A stretch of 64,000 nt of DNA from Halobacillus sp. A1 (GTDB lineage Bacteria; Bacillota; Bacilli; Bacillales; Halobacillaceae): positions 1 to 64,000 of the forward strand of contig NZ_JAIZEN010000006.1 in assembly GCF_024189295.1 (NCBI RefSeq). Direction: 5' to 3'. A program made the position numbers and the translations under genes. Shown here one piece after another: positions 6,904 to 15,594 of the stretch; within the stretch, counting starts at the first letter, position 1, and every line of letters starts with the position of its first letter. The notes beneath the pieces are model-generated. The model ran no database searches, was not told the DNA's origin, and saw only the letters and a list, made by a program, of their open reading frames with translations.

Positions 6904-7017
6904 GGGGTGGAAGGAAAAGGTGAGACTCCCAAGGGATTAGCCGGGGACCCCGCAGAGCGAAAGCTCGATTAGGCTCAGCTCCCGCCCCACCGGAAAGCGA
7001 ACCGTTTCCTTCCGCCC
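6904..7017. repeat. GC-rich intergenic repeat, diverged copy (R3)
   Basis: A palindrome-like block has outer arms GGGGTGGAAGGAAA and TTTCCTTCCGCCC. Its interior GTGAGACTCCC, GACCCCGCAGAGCGAAAGCTCG and GGAAAGCGAACC follows the same plan as the copies at 26031 and 26620. The flank CTCGAAACTAAGTCTTCAAC also matches. The interval 6713-7100 holds nothing else that I recognise. Confidence 0.55.
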
Positions 7018-7107
7018 TTAAACTCTCACTATATCTCGAAACTAAGTCTTCAACATAAAATAGCTTATATGAATACTAACACTGCAATTTAACAGTGCTT
7101 ACCAAAA

Positions 7108-7154
7108 AGAAAAGCACCGCCGTCTCTAAAAAAAAGACAAAGCGGTGCTTTTCT
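7108..7154 (-). terminator. Terminator of the PH-domain gene
   Basis: AGAAAAGCACCGC (7108-7120) pairs with GCGGTGCTTTTCT (7142-7154), and a smaller GTCT/AGAC stem sits inside. It lies directly after the stop codon at 7158. Confidence 0.85.
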
Positions 7155-7157
7155 GCT

Positions 7158-7772
7158 TCAATTTTTTATGAACAATTCAAATACATAACCGAAATCTTTG
7201 ATATGATACTGATTCTTTGTTTCAAGAAGCCAGTTAAAAGACGTCTCATTTATATCTCTGAATTCATGAGATAAACGGGTTTCGTTGGTGCGGCTGTTCT
7301 GCAATGTAGTTGATGCCGTGTGCAGACTTTGATTCGCGTACTCAGTAAACATCTTGTTTTCCTCAGTAATCTCTGAAATTTTCAGAAGGGATTTATATAA
7401 ATCCTTCACTTCTTCAATAAATTTCTTATGAACATCGATATCAAAAACTTCATTGCCTAATTGGAATTTGATTTCTACATCTAAATCAATTGTGCCTGCG
7501 GTTTCTAATTCGATATTGGCAAAATCATTCTTATGATAAGAATATCTGCGAAGTGTGCGTTTTTTGCTTGTAGCACTCGTGCCATCCACGTGAATGAGAG
7601 CTTTGTTCGTAAAGCAGTATTCATCAGCTTTCGATTTAATAAGGAAGTAGATTTTTTCGCCATCTTCATGCATGACATAATCATCAGCGTCAACTTTATC
7701 ATAATCCTCTGGTTGGATAACACTTCCAATATCACTTAAACCTAGTGCGTCTGTCGCCATCTTTTTAAACAT
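7158..7772 (-). CDS. Bacterial PH-domain protein, YvbH-like
   Basis: This 204-residue cytoplasmic protein has a bacterial pleckstrin-homology domain (about 15-120, with YDKVDADDYVMHEDGEKIYF and KALIHVDGTSATSKKRTLRR) and a helical C-terminal extension. This is the layout, from memory, of B. subtilis YvbH (bPH_3 with an oligomerisation extension). Its role is unknown. Start ATG 7772 was chosen because AGAGGAGGGGG lies 4 nt upstream. It sits alone between a terminator and the sugar transporter genes and shows no sign of belonging to that operon. Confidence 0.75.
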   Translation of the reverse strand: MFKKMATDALGLSDIGSVIQPEDYDKVDADDYVMHEDGEKIYFLIKSKADEYCFTNKALIHVDGTSATSKKRTLRRYSYHKNDFANIELETAGTIDLDVEIKFQLGNEVFDIDVHKKFIEEVKDLYKSLLKISEITEENKMFTEYANQSLHTASTTLQNSRTNETRLSHEFRDINETSFNWLLETKNQYHIKDFGYVFELFIKN

Positions 7773-7824
7773 GGTTCCCCCTCCTCTTTGTACCATTTTA
7801 TCATTTAGAAGAGTGGGAATCTAT

Positions 7825-8652
7825 TTACTTGTCGGCTGTGAAAGACATCCCCTTCATGAAAAATTTATTGAAGAACATGTAGATGACTAGAACAGGTAAA
7901 GTGAACACCATGGAAGCTGCCATAATATAATTCCAGTAAGTGACGTATTGACCTTTGAACGAATTAAGTCCGACTGTCAACGTGTACATCTCCGCATCAG
8001 TCATAATGATCAAAGGACGCATAAAGTCATTCCAGAATCCCATAAAAACAAATATTGCTTGTGCAGCTAAAGCCGGCTTAGCTAACGGAAGTACAACTCT
8101 TATAAACATTCCAAAACGACCCAGCCCATCTAATGATGCGGCTTCCTCCAGTTCTTTAGGGAAATTGATAAAGAACTGTCTCATCATGAAGATGAAAGTG
8201 GCGTTAATCATTGCTGGAACGATCATTCCTTGATAACTGTTCAGCCATCCAAGCTCCTTAAGGATCAAATAATTTGGAATCATAGTAACTTGGACCGGAA
8301 TCATAATGACAGCAAGGATGAGCATAAACCATATTTTCTTTCCAGGGAAGCTTATTCTGGCCAGTGCGTAACCAGCCATCGAGTTGAATATCAAATTGAG
8401 AGCTGTCCCTCCCCCGGCTATAGCTACAGAGTTGAGCAGCCATCTAAAGAATAACTCTTCTTCGATAAAGATTTGCCTATAATTTTCAAACGTAAATTCA
8501 TTCGGAATGAAGCTCATTACTCCACTAGATATTTCAGCGAATGTTTTGAATGAGGAAGAGAGAGCCCAGACGAAGGGCACTAATGTAATAACTGCGTAAG
8601 TAATTAATACGACATACAGTAACTTCTTTGACCATTCTTTTTTCTTGTTCAT
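7825..8652 (-). CDS. Carbohydrate ABC transporter permease, MalG-type
   Basis: This 275-residue protein has six predicted membrane helices and the EAA loop EELEEAASLDGLGRFGMFIR, with which it contacts the ATPase. It is the second permease (MalG/CUT1 group) of a sugar importer. Start ATG 8652 follows GGAGG by 7 nt, and 13 bp separate it from the MalF-type permease. No ATPase gene is present in the cluster. As in other Bacillus CUT1 systems, a shared MsmX-like ATPase encoded elsewhere is expected. Confidence 0.93.
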   Translation of the reverse strand: MNKKKEWSKKLLYVVLITYAVITLVPFVWALSSSFKTFAEISSGVMSFIPNEFTFENYRQIFIEEELFFRWLLNSVAIAGGGTALNLIFNSMAGYALARISFPGKKIWFMLILAVIMIPVQVTMIPNYLILKELGWLNSYQGMIVPAMINATFIFMMRQFFINFPKELEEAASLDGLGRFGMFIRVVLPLAKPALAAQAIFVFMGFWNDFMRPLIIMTDAEMYTLTVGLNSFKGQYVTYWNYIMAASMVFTLPVLVIYMFFNKFFMKGMSFTADK

Positions 8653-8665
8653 TAGAATCCCTCCA

Positions 8666-9613
8666 TCAATTGAATTGTTCTTCCTTAGACAACACACGCT
8701 GTAAAATACTAGCGACCAATATAATCAGAGCTAACATAAAGGCGATAGCTGTGGCATACCCCATGGTGCCTAACGATTTAAAAGCATACTGATAAATCAA
8801 CAGAACTACAGTCAAAGTAGAATTTGAAGGTCCCCCAGATCCGCCTGAGAAAATATACGACTGGTCGAACAATTGAAAAGTTCCGATTAACCCCATGATG
8901 ACAACAAAGGATGTGATCGGGCGCAGCTGCGGAACTGTTATATACCAGAACCTTTGTATCACATTGGCTCCATCAAGCTCAGCAGCTTCATATAAATTTT
9001 TAGGCACGCCTTGAAGAGCGGCTAAGTAGATTACCATAAATAATGGAGCTGTTGCCCAAATGTTCATAATCATGATGGAGTAAAGGGCAATATTAGGATC
9101 ACCAATCCAATTGTAAGTAGGTAGATTTACAGTCTCCAGCATGTTATTAATAAGACCATTTTGGTTGTACATCCACATAAATATAAGAGTAAGTACAGCT
9201 GAAGAAGTTAAAGTCGGCAGGAAATAAATGATCCTGAATATTTTTTCTCCCTTTAATCCCGCATTGAGTGTTGCTGCCAGGAATAATGCTAAAAAAGTCT
9301 GAACAGGAACGACGATTCCAACATACAGACCTGTGTTCAGTAAAGCCCTCTGTGCCCTTGCATCATCCATTAACCTCAAATAATTGTCTACACCTGTAAA
9401 GTCTAAAACTGTGCCTCCTAGGAGAGTAACATCAAAAAAGGATAAAAAGACCGCATATAGAACCGGGCCTAAGATAAAGGTCAATAACACTAATATAGTC
9501 GGCAGCATAAATCCATAGCCTTGAATGATATCCCTCAGCAGACGTTTATTGTTTCGTTGTTTCTTTTTTCTCTCTTTCACTTTAGAAGTGCTTGAGGTTT
9601 CAGCCCGTTCCAT
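8666..9613 (-). CDS. Carbohydrate ABC transporter permease, MalF-type
   Basis: This 315-residue protein has a basic N-terminal tail (KVKERKKKQRNNKRLLRD) and six predicted membrane helices. Its EAA loop is NLYEAAELDGANVIQRFWYI, placing it in the CUT1 MalF group. The start is ATG 9613 with AAGGAGGG 7 nt upstream; a longer frame reaching 9688 has no ribosome site. It pairs with the downstream MalG-type permease and the upstream binding lipoprotein, all under the LacI-type regulator at 13160-14173. Confidence 0.93.
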   Translation of the reverse strand: MERAETSSTSKVKERKKKQRNNKRLLRDIIQGYGFMLPTILVLLTFILGPVLYAVFLSFFDVTLLGGTVLDFTGVDNYLRLMDDARAQRALLNTGLYVGIVVPVQTFLALFLAATLNAGLKGEKIFRIIYFLPTLTSSAVLTLIFMWMYNQNGLINNMLETVNLPTYNWIGDPNIALYSIMIMNIWATAPLFMVIYLAALQGVPKNLYEAAELDGANVIQRFWYITVPQLRPITSFVVIMGLIGTFQLFDQSYIFSGGSGGPSNSTLTVVLLIYQYAFKSLGTMGYATAIAFMLALIILVASILQRVLSKEEQFN

Positions 9614-9688
9614 AAGAGGCCCTCCTTTAATAATTTTCCTAAAGACCGCCTTTAAAACAGCGGCCTTTAAGCTATCCTGTCCATTCAA

Positions 9689-10948
9689 TTAGTCACCGAT
9701 TTCATCGTTAGCAACTTTTTCTCCTGTTTCAAGTGCATCTTCGAGTGATTTCTCTCCTAAGAAAGCGGACAAAAATTCATTATCGAAGTTGTTGTAGATG
9801 GTCGGCAGGTTGGGGCCGTCTGACCATGTCGTAGCATATTCAGCTCCAGTAACCAACGGTCCGCGAAGCTCATCATCTTCAAATCCTAGTTCCTCGGCAA
9901 CAGACTGACGTGCTGGAAGTTCGATCCCTGTTTCGGTCCAAGTTTTCATACCTTCCTTACCTGTCAAATAAGAAATCAGCTTCCAAGCTGCTTCTTTTTT
10001 ATCTGACGCTTGATTCATCACGTAAGAAACTGTATAAGCCATCGTTCCCTGCGTTCCGTTCATTTCCGGAATTTCAGCGACGCCATAATCCATTTCCGGG
10101 AACGTTTCTTCAAAGTACGGTACATTCCAGTTACCTTCCATAACCATGGCAGCACGCCCCTGGCCTAACATTTCACCGGTAGATTCAGACCCCATTTCTG
10201 ACGGCGCCGCTGCTGCTTCTTCCTCTGTGCGCAGATCAACTAATGGCTGTAATCCTTGTACGACTTCCTCACTGCCAAAAGCCGCCATATCATCTTCAAC
10301 CATGTCCCCGCTTCGAGATTCACCGATAAACTGGAGACGGGCCATTTGTGGAGCTACTCCTAACCCGACAGTATCCTCTGTAGTCAGTTCAATTGCGGCT
10401 TCTTCTAGTTCCTCCCAGTTTGTAGGAACATCTACACCTGCTTCATCTAACATTTCTTTGTTGTAAAATAGCCCAAGCGTAGAATATCCTTTAGGAAATC
10501 CATAAGTTTCTCCTTCTTCATCCTTGAAAGCTTCAATTAATGTGTCCTCGAAATCACCAGCATCGAACTCATCGTCCACATAGCTGTTCAACGGCTCTAA
10601 AACACCGGTTTCAATTAAAGATGGAGCTTCCACAGCATCTAAGTAAAATACATCAGGGCCTTCTCCACCCACTAATCTTGTTTTTATAACATCCATATAT
10701 TGATCGGCGATTGCTTCATGTTTTACTGTAATGTCTGGATTTTCTTCTTCAAACTCTTCTAGCTGTGTATTAAGCAATTTTTCTTCTTCAGGTGAAGAGG
10801 CCCATCCTGCTAGGGTCAATTCTGTTGTTCCATCCTCTGATTCTCCACCGCCATCACCAGAAGTCGTACCGTCATTCCCTGAACAACCTGCAGCCACAAG
10901 TAAAAGAAACATTAATGCACTCCAAAACACCCATGCTTTTCTTTTCAT
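9689..10948 (-). CDS. Sugar ABC transporter substrate-binding lipoprotein (CUT1)
   Basis: This 419-residue lipoprotein has signal MKRKAWVFWSALMFLLLVAA and lipobox AAGC, then a Gly/Glu/Asp-rich linker and a family-1 solute-binding domain (GEGPDVFYLDAVEAPSLIE, GFPKGYSTLGLFYNKEMLDE, GRAAMVMEGNWNV). It captures an oligosaccharide for the two permeases. The start is ATG 10948, 9 nt after GGAGG. The sugar cannot be read from the sequence. Neighbouring debranching-type glycosidase points to an alpha-linked glucan, oligosaccharide or glucosylated solute. Its strongly acidic composition fits a halophile. Confidence 0.93.
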   Translation of the reverse strand: MKRKAWVFWSALMFLLLVAAGCSGNDGTTSGDGGGESEDGTTELTLAGWASSPEEEKLLNTQLEEFEEENPDITVKHEAIADQYMDVIKTRLVGGEGPDVFYLDAVEAPSLIETGVLEPLNSYVDDEFDAGDFEDTLIEAFKDEEGETYGFPKGYSTLGLFYNKEMLDEAGVDVPTNWEELEEAAIELTTEDTVGLGVAPQMARLQFIGESRSGDMVEDDMAAFGSEEVVQGLQPLVDLRTEEEAAAAPSEMGSESTGEMLGQGRAAMVMEGNWNVPYFEETFPEMDYGVAEIPEMNGTQGTMAYTVSYVMNQASDKKEAAWKLISYLTGKEGMKTWTETGIELPARQSVAEELGFEDDELRGPLVTGAEYATTWSDGPNLPTIYNNFDNEFLSAFLGEKSLEDALETGEKVANDEIGD

Positions 10949-10970
10949 ACTTAATTTCCTCCTTAAAATT

Positions 10971-13094
10971 TTATTTAGATTCCACAGGTTGCGTGAAGAC
11001 AACATTTAAACCTGTAGTATTTTCTAACACATCTACATCCACTTCGACTCCATTTTCTTGCTTAACTACTTTTATACTCAAATAACCCTTACCCACAGGT
11101 AATCGCTCTACCTTTAAATGCTCAACTCCCTCTGGAAGTAAAGGATTCAAGTGGATTTCACCTTGTAAAACATTAGGGAAAATTCCCAACAACGATTGCA
11201 CTATCGTTAACGAAGTCCCAGCCGCCCAAGCTTGAGGTGAACACGCGACTGGATATTCGATTAATCGGCCACGCTTTTCGTCATATCCGCAAAATAATTC
11301 TGGAAGCCTGTAATGTTCGAACTGGGAAGCTGCTTTTAATAAGGCGTCAGCTGTTTTTCCAACTTCTTTAGAAAATCCTAATTTGCTCATACCTAACAGG
11401 GCGATACTATTATCATGGGGCCATACACTTCCGTCGTGATAACTCATAGGGTTGTATGCTTTCTCGGTTGCCGCCATCGTCCGTATACCATAACCGGAAA
11501 ACATAGGTTCAGATAAAAGTTTATCGACAACAGCCCGGCTTCTAACAGAACTTGAGATTCCCGAAATCAAGGTGTGACCAGGATTTGATGTTATCGATCC
11601 TACTTGCGCTTTATCCTGATCAAGAGCTACAGCATAAAATTGCTCACCTTCCATCCAGAAAGCGTTTTCAAATTTGGCCTTTAGTTCACCAGCTTCGTTC
11701 CTTAAAGATTCAGCTTTCTTCATTTGATTGTTTCTTTCGTAAATTTCCGCAAGACCGGTTTTGGCATGGTATACATATCCTTGGACCTCTGATAATGCAA
11801 TAGGCGGTTCAGCATAACGTCCATCCCGATGAACGATTGAATCTGCAGAGTCCTTCCACCCTTGATTGGCAATTCCTTTGGAAGATTTCTGGAAATATTC
11901 AACAAATCCATCTTTATCCCTGTCCCCAAATTTATCTATCCATTCCAGCGCTCGCTCTACATTTGGCTGTAAATGCTCGAAAGTCTCAAGATCTCCAGTC
12001 CATTTCACATATTCGGATAGTAAAACTAAAAACAATGGTGTAGCGTCGATCGTTCCAAAATAAGGAGTGAACGGAACCTGGTTCGTGTTCGCAAGCTCTC
12101 CGTATCTTATTTCATGCATGATTTTACCTGGCTGCTCGTCTCTCCACTCATCCTCTTTTTTACCTTGCTGATCAGCTAACGTATATAAAGTTCCCCGAGC
12201 AGATTCAGGATAATAAGGGAGCAGCTGCCATGCGGCAATTAGACTATCTCTTCCAAAAGGGACTCCGAACCATGGTAAACCTGCTACAGGAAACTGCCCA
12301 TGACCAAGATTTGTAAGCAGCACTCTTAAGTCCTTCAGACCTTGACGAAACGAATTATTTAAAGCTTCCGAATCTGAATGTATGGTCGGCAATTGATTAT
12401 TCCAGCTCTTATGCGATTGACTGAGTAGTGTAAAAGCTTTTTCATAATCAAGAGGCAGCCCCTTAAGCTGACCTTTTATTTCAACGGACGTTTTGATTAT
12501 AAGTTCTTCTTGCTCCTGGGGGTTTAAGGAAATAGGGAAATGATATAACTGCTGATCAAAAGCATCTGTATCAGCCGCCTTGCTCCATTGCAATTTAGTA
12601 GACCTTTCTAGTCGATCGGCTCCCTCATAATTGAACTTCACGTAATCTTGTTCAGAATCTATTCCTGATATTTTGCCGATGTTCCCTGACTGGAATCCTC
12701 TAATTAAAAACATGTCTTTAAAGTCCGCTCCAACTTTTAAGCTGAAAGTAAAATCGATAGACTGTGGGCTGTAGTTCTTCAATATAATCTTTTCATATAA
12801 TACTTCCTCATATATAAATTGTTCACGAGATATTTCTACCGATTCTCGCCATAATTCGATGCTCCCGTCCTGCTCTTGATGAGGATTCGTAAGTATCATC
12901 CTGGAAACATAGTTGCTGGACCCATCTGAATCTAACAAAATAGGTGCTTCACCATTAATAAAGATCTCTAAACTGCTTAAGAACCTCGTGTCATTTATAT
13001 ATAGTCCGAGCCCATTAGATCCCCCTGGGTAAATATTTCCGTCAGGGCTTGTAAGTAAAAACATGTTATTTTCTTTTATTGCTCGATAATCCAT
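10971..13094 (-). CDS. Amylo-alpha-1,6-glucosidase/glycogen-debranching-type glycoside hydrolase
   Basis: This 707-residue protein combines an N-terminal beta-sandwich of the glycogen-debranching N-terminal type (about 1-210) with an (alpha/alpha)6 catalytic barrel (about 250-640). Barrel motifs include GLPWFGVPFGRDSLIAAWQL, NQGWKDSADSI and SYHDGSVWPHDNSIALLG. There is no signal peptide, so it acts in the cytosol on imported substrate. The start is ATG 13094, 9 nt after GGAGG. A LacI-type operator lies 34 bp upstream, and it is the first gene of the transporter operon. The exact bond and substrate are uncertain. Related enzymes include debranching enzymes and hydrolases of glucosyl osmolytes. 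Confidence 0.8.
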   Translation of the reverse strand: MDYRAIKENNMFLLTSPDGNIYPGGSNGLGLYINDTRFLSSLEIFINGEAPILLDSDGSSNYVSRMILTNPHQEQDGSIELWRESVEISREQFIYEEVLYEKIILKNYSPQSIDFTFSLKVGADFKDMFLIRGFQSGNIGKISGIDSEQDYVKFNYEGADRLERSTKLQWSKAADTDAFDQQLYHFPISLNPQEQEELIIKTSVEIKGQLKGLPLDYEKAFTLLSQSHKSWNNQLPTIHSDSEALNNSFRQGLKDLRVLLTNLGHGQFPVAGLPWFGVPFGRDSLIAAWQLLPYYPESARGTLYTLADQQGKKEDEWRDEQPGKIMHEIRYGELANTNQVPFTPYFGTIDATPLFLVLLSEYVKWTGDLETFEHLQPNVERALEWIDKFGDRDKDGFVEYFQKSSKGIANQGWKDSADSIVHRDGRYAEPPIALSEVQGYVYHAKTGLAEIYERNNQMKKAESLRNEAGELKAKFENAFWMEGEQFYAVALDQDKAQVGSITSNPGHTLISGISSSVRSRAVVDKLLSEPMFSGYGIRTMAATEKAYNPMSYHDGSVWPHDNSIALLGMSKLGFSKEVGKTADALLKAASQFEHYRLPELFCGYDEKRGRLIEYPVACSPQAWAAGTSLTIVQSLLGIFPNVLQGEIHLNPLLPEGVEHLKVERLPVGKGYLSIKVVKQENGVEVDVDVLENTTGLNVVFTQPVESK

Positions 13095-13128
13095 TATTGC
13101 TTTCCTCCTATCAATTACTTATTCGTTC

Positions 13129-13146
13129 ATCCGAAACGTTTCGGAT
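13129..13146. promoter_or_regulatory. LacI-family operator upstream of the sugar operon
   Basis: ATCCGAAACGTTTCGGAT is a perfect 18-bp palindrome with the central CG typical of LacI-family sites. It lies between the glycosidase gene and the stop of the regulator gene. A second, slightly degenerate copy precedes the regulator itself at 14185-14200. Confidence 0.85.
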
Positions 13147-13159
13147 TTGTTTAAAAAAA

Positions 13160-14173
13160 TTAAGATGTGGCGCTTGTGGAGCTTCTGATTATTAATTCGG
13201 TTTTTAAGATGCATTGCTCAGGTGGCTGCTGATATTTAAGCATTTTCACTAACATTTTGGCCGCATTATAGCCTAGAGCAAATTTATCTTGTGAAATAGT
13301 CGTTAGAGAAGGTGATATGTAGCTGGACAAAGGGATGTCATCGTAACCGATTACAGAAAGATCTTCAGGGACACGATAATTCAATTGTTTGGCTGCTGAG
13401 ATCGCTCCAATTGCCATTAAATCACTTGCACAGAAAACGCTGGTCACATCGGGCTGTTCTTTAAGTAAGGACATTGTTTCTCTGTAAGCCTCTTCTTCTC
13501 CGAAAGAACCGTCTTTGACAAGTTGGTCTTTAAAACTGATGCCGTATTCTTGAAGAGCCAGTTTGTAACCTTCCAGCCTCTCCTTACTTACGAAAGCCTG
13601 CTTGTGACCATTGATCATTCCAATATTACGATGCCCAAGCTCTAATAAATGAAGTACGGCGTTTCTTGCTCCTTCAACATTATCTGTTGAGACATACCCA
13701 ACATGTTTCGAACTTACAGGGATATCTATAAATACACAAGGGATATTGGAATCCATTACTTCTTTAAGGTAAGGGTCGTCTGTCTTGATCCCTTGCAGTA
13801 TGACTCCATCTACCCTTCTTTCTCTACAAAGTTGTGTATATGTTTTTTTTCTTTGTTTGGAAGAATCCGTGTTGAATAGCACTAAATCGTATTGCGTTTC
13901 TGCAATATAGCTGTTGATCCCAGACATGACTTCTACTGTAAAACCGTCCTTAACACTCTCTTTATTAAACCCTGAAACTAATAAGCCAAGGGTCTCCGAC
14001 TGGTTTCTAACCAGGCTCCTCGCCAGTGAATTAGGACTGTAGTTTAATTCCTTAGCAACTTGTTCAATTTTCTTACGAGTTTCAGCATTGACGTCTGAAT
14101 ACCCATTAAGAGCACGGGAAACAGTAGTGACTGATACTCCAGCCTGGCTTGCAATATGCTTAATTGTAGTCAT
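13160..14173 (-). CDS. LacI-family transcriptional regulator of the sugar operon
   Basis: This 337-residue protein has the LacI helix-turn-helix (TTIKHIASQAGVSVTTVSRA), hinge helix NSLARSLV and a periplasmic-binding-protein-like effector domain. The start is ATG 14173, 8 nt after GGAGG; a longer frame would run into the operator. Operators lie both at its own ribosome site and in front of the downstream glycosidase/transporter operon. Simple repression relieved by the imported sugar, plus autorepression, is therefore the likely control. Confidence 0.93.
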   Translation of the reverse strand: MTTIKHIASQAGVSVTTVSRALNGYSDVNAETRKKIEQVAKELNYSPNSLARSLVRNQSETLGLLVSGFNKESVKDGFTVEVMSGINSYIAETQYDLVLFNTDSSKQRKKTYTQLCRERRVDGVILQGIKTDDPYLKEVMDSNIPCVFIDIPVSSKHVGYVSTDNVEGARNAVLHLLELGHRNIGMINGHKQAFVSKERLEGYKLALQEYGISFKDQLVKDGSFGEEEAYRETMSLLKEQPDVTSVFCASDLMAIGAISAAKQLNYRVPEDLSVIGYDDIPLSSYISPSLTTISQDKFALGYNAAKMLVKMLKYQQPPEQCILKTELIIRSSTSATS

Positions 14174-14184
14174 GAAATTTTCCT

Positions 14185-14200
14185 CCAAAACGTTTCGGAT
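14185..14200. promoter_or_regulatory. LacI-family operator overlapping the regulator's leader
   Basis: On the minus strand ATCCGAAACGTTTTGG matches the operator at 13129-13146 except at the outer end of one half-site. It runs directly into the GGAGG ribosome site of the LacI gene. Bound repressor would block its own transcription. Confidence 0.75.
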
Positions 14201-14258
14201 CCATCTTGTACCTTAGGTTAAAACAATTCTGACAATAATGCAAGCCCTTTCATAAAAA

Positions 14259-14282
14259 AACAACCGGATTTTTCCGGTTGTT
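14259..14282 (-). terminator. Terminator of the MFS transporter gene
   Basis: AACAACCGGA and TCCGGTTGTT form a 10-bp stem with a 4-nt loop, followed on the minus strand by seven T. It lies 7 bp after the MFS stop codon. Confidence 0.9.
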
Positions 14283-14289
14283 AATATCC

Positions 14290-15462
14290 CTACGAAGAAT
14301 GTGACGTATTCGCAGAAACTACTCCACTTGACCTCGTAATTGAATAAACGGCTGTAACCAAAGCAAACAGAACAAAAACTCCGCCTACAGAAGCGTTATG
14401 GATCACCGATGACTGTTCAATCACTATAGCTCCAATTGTAGATCCAAATGCTATGCCAAAGTGTAAGGCTGAATTATTCAAACTTTGCTGAATATCTGAA
14501 GTCTCAGGCGCTGCAGCAATCAAGTAGCTTTGCTGAGCTGGGGTAATCGCCCAGCTTAACATGCTCCACATAACCATCACAATTAAAAACAGTGGTAACG
14601 AGAACGTGACAAATGGAATGATGAATATAGAAATGGCAAACGCAGTGATAATCACTGGAATACTGCGCTCAGCGCCCCATTTATCAGATATCAAACCTCC
14701 TGCTCCACCACCAAGTACAGCTGCGACTCCGAATATGAAATAGACTATACTGACCCAAGTTCCATCTAAGCCCATCGTCGTTTTTAAAAAAGGTGTTAAA
14801 TATGCATATAAAGTTAAATGACCGGTTAGGAACAAAAAGGATGTCAACTGTGCAGTAAGAATTTTATTATCCTTCAACGTTCGGAGCTGCTGCCTTAAAG
14901 GCAGACCAGGTTTCGGTTCGATCTTTTCCAGAAATAAAGCTACTCCAACCATGGAAACGAGAGTAAGAATGGCAATTAACAGAAAAGGAGCGCGCCACCC
15001 AAACGCATTTCCTATTGTAAGTCCAATAGGCACCCCTAGCACTAATGATCCACTAATCCCCATATAAATGATACCAATCGCTCTTGCCTTGTACTCTTTC
15101 TGTACGATGGCTGAGGCCATTGTGATTCCTAAGACAACAAGAAGCGAACCACTAGCCGCTGAAATAATTCTGGCGATAAGTATAACGGAATAAGTAGGAC
15201 TCCAAAAAGCCAGCAAATTCCCAAGGAAAAAAACAAATAATGCAACAAGAGTCAGTTGTTTTCTTTCATACTTCGCCGTTACTGTTAACAATAAAGGAGA
15301 GGCAATAGCGAAAACTAATGAGAAAATCGTTATCAACAACCCCGCTTGACCCAACGTAACTCCGAGGTCTTCCGCTATTAAGTCAAGGGTCCCTCCGATT
15401 ATTAATTCTACAGTTCCAACTACAAACGAAACTATAGCGAGCATATATACTTTTTTATTCAT
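14290..15462 (-). CDS. MFS exporter, DHA1-type
   Basis: This 390-residue protein has twelve predicted membrane helices and belongs to the drug:H+ antiporter DHA1 (AraJ/YbcL-like) group. Helix 1 reads MLAIVSFVVGTVELIIGGTL. The MFS loop 2-3 motif is degenerate (TAKYERKQL), and the motif-C helix holds SGSLVLGVPIGLTIG. It is divergent from a TrmB-type regulator, and a perfect 15-bp inverted repeat lies between them. It is probably an efflux pump under that regulator. The substrate is unknown. Confidence 0.88.
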   Translation of the reverse strand: MNKKVYMLAIVSFVVGTVELIIGGTLDLIAEDLGVTLGQAGLLITIFSLVFAIASPLLLTVTAKYERKQLTLVALFVFFLGNLLAFWSPTYSVILIARIISAASGSLLVVLGITMASAIVQKEYKARAIGIIYMGISGSLVLGVPIGLTIGNAFGWRAPFLLIAILTLVSMVGVALFLEKIEPKPGLPLRQQLRTLKDNKILTAQLTSFLFLTGHLTLYAYLTPFLKTTMGLDGTWVSIVYFIFGVAAVLGGGAGGLISDKWGAERSIPVIITAFAISIFIIPFVTFSLPLFLIVMVMWSMLSWAITPAQQSYLIAAAPETSDIQQSLNNSALHFGIAFGSTIGAIVIEQSSVIHNASVGGVFVLFALVTAVYSITRSSGVVSANTSHSS

Positions 15463-15476
15463 TTAAAACTACTCCC

Positions 15477-15514
15477 TTTAATTAGGTTACCACTACAAAG
15501 GTAACCTAATTAAA
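15477..15514. promoter_or_regulatory. Perfect inverted repeat between the MFS and TrmB genes (operator)
   Basis: TTTAATTAGGTTACC (15477-15491) and its exact complement GGTAACCTAATTAAA (15500-15514) are separated by 8 bp. The site lies 15 bp upstream of the MFS start and just upstream of a -35-like TTGACA at 15520-15525. This is the expected position for an operator controlling both divergent genes, most simply bound by the adjacent TrmB-type protein. Confidence 0.8.
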
Positions 15515-15594
15515 GACTTTTGACAAGACATTTTACTGTTCAATTAAAAACATGTATTCTTACCTTAGAGTTTAGACGGAAGGAAGTTCAACTT

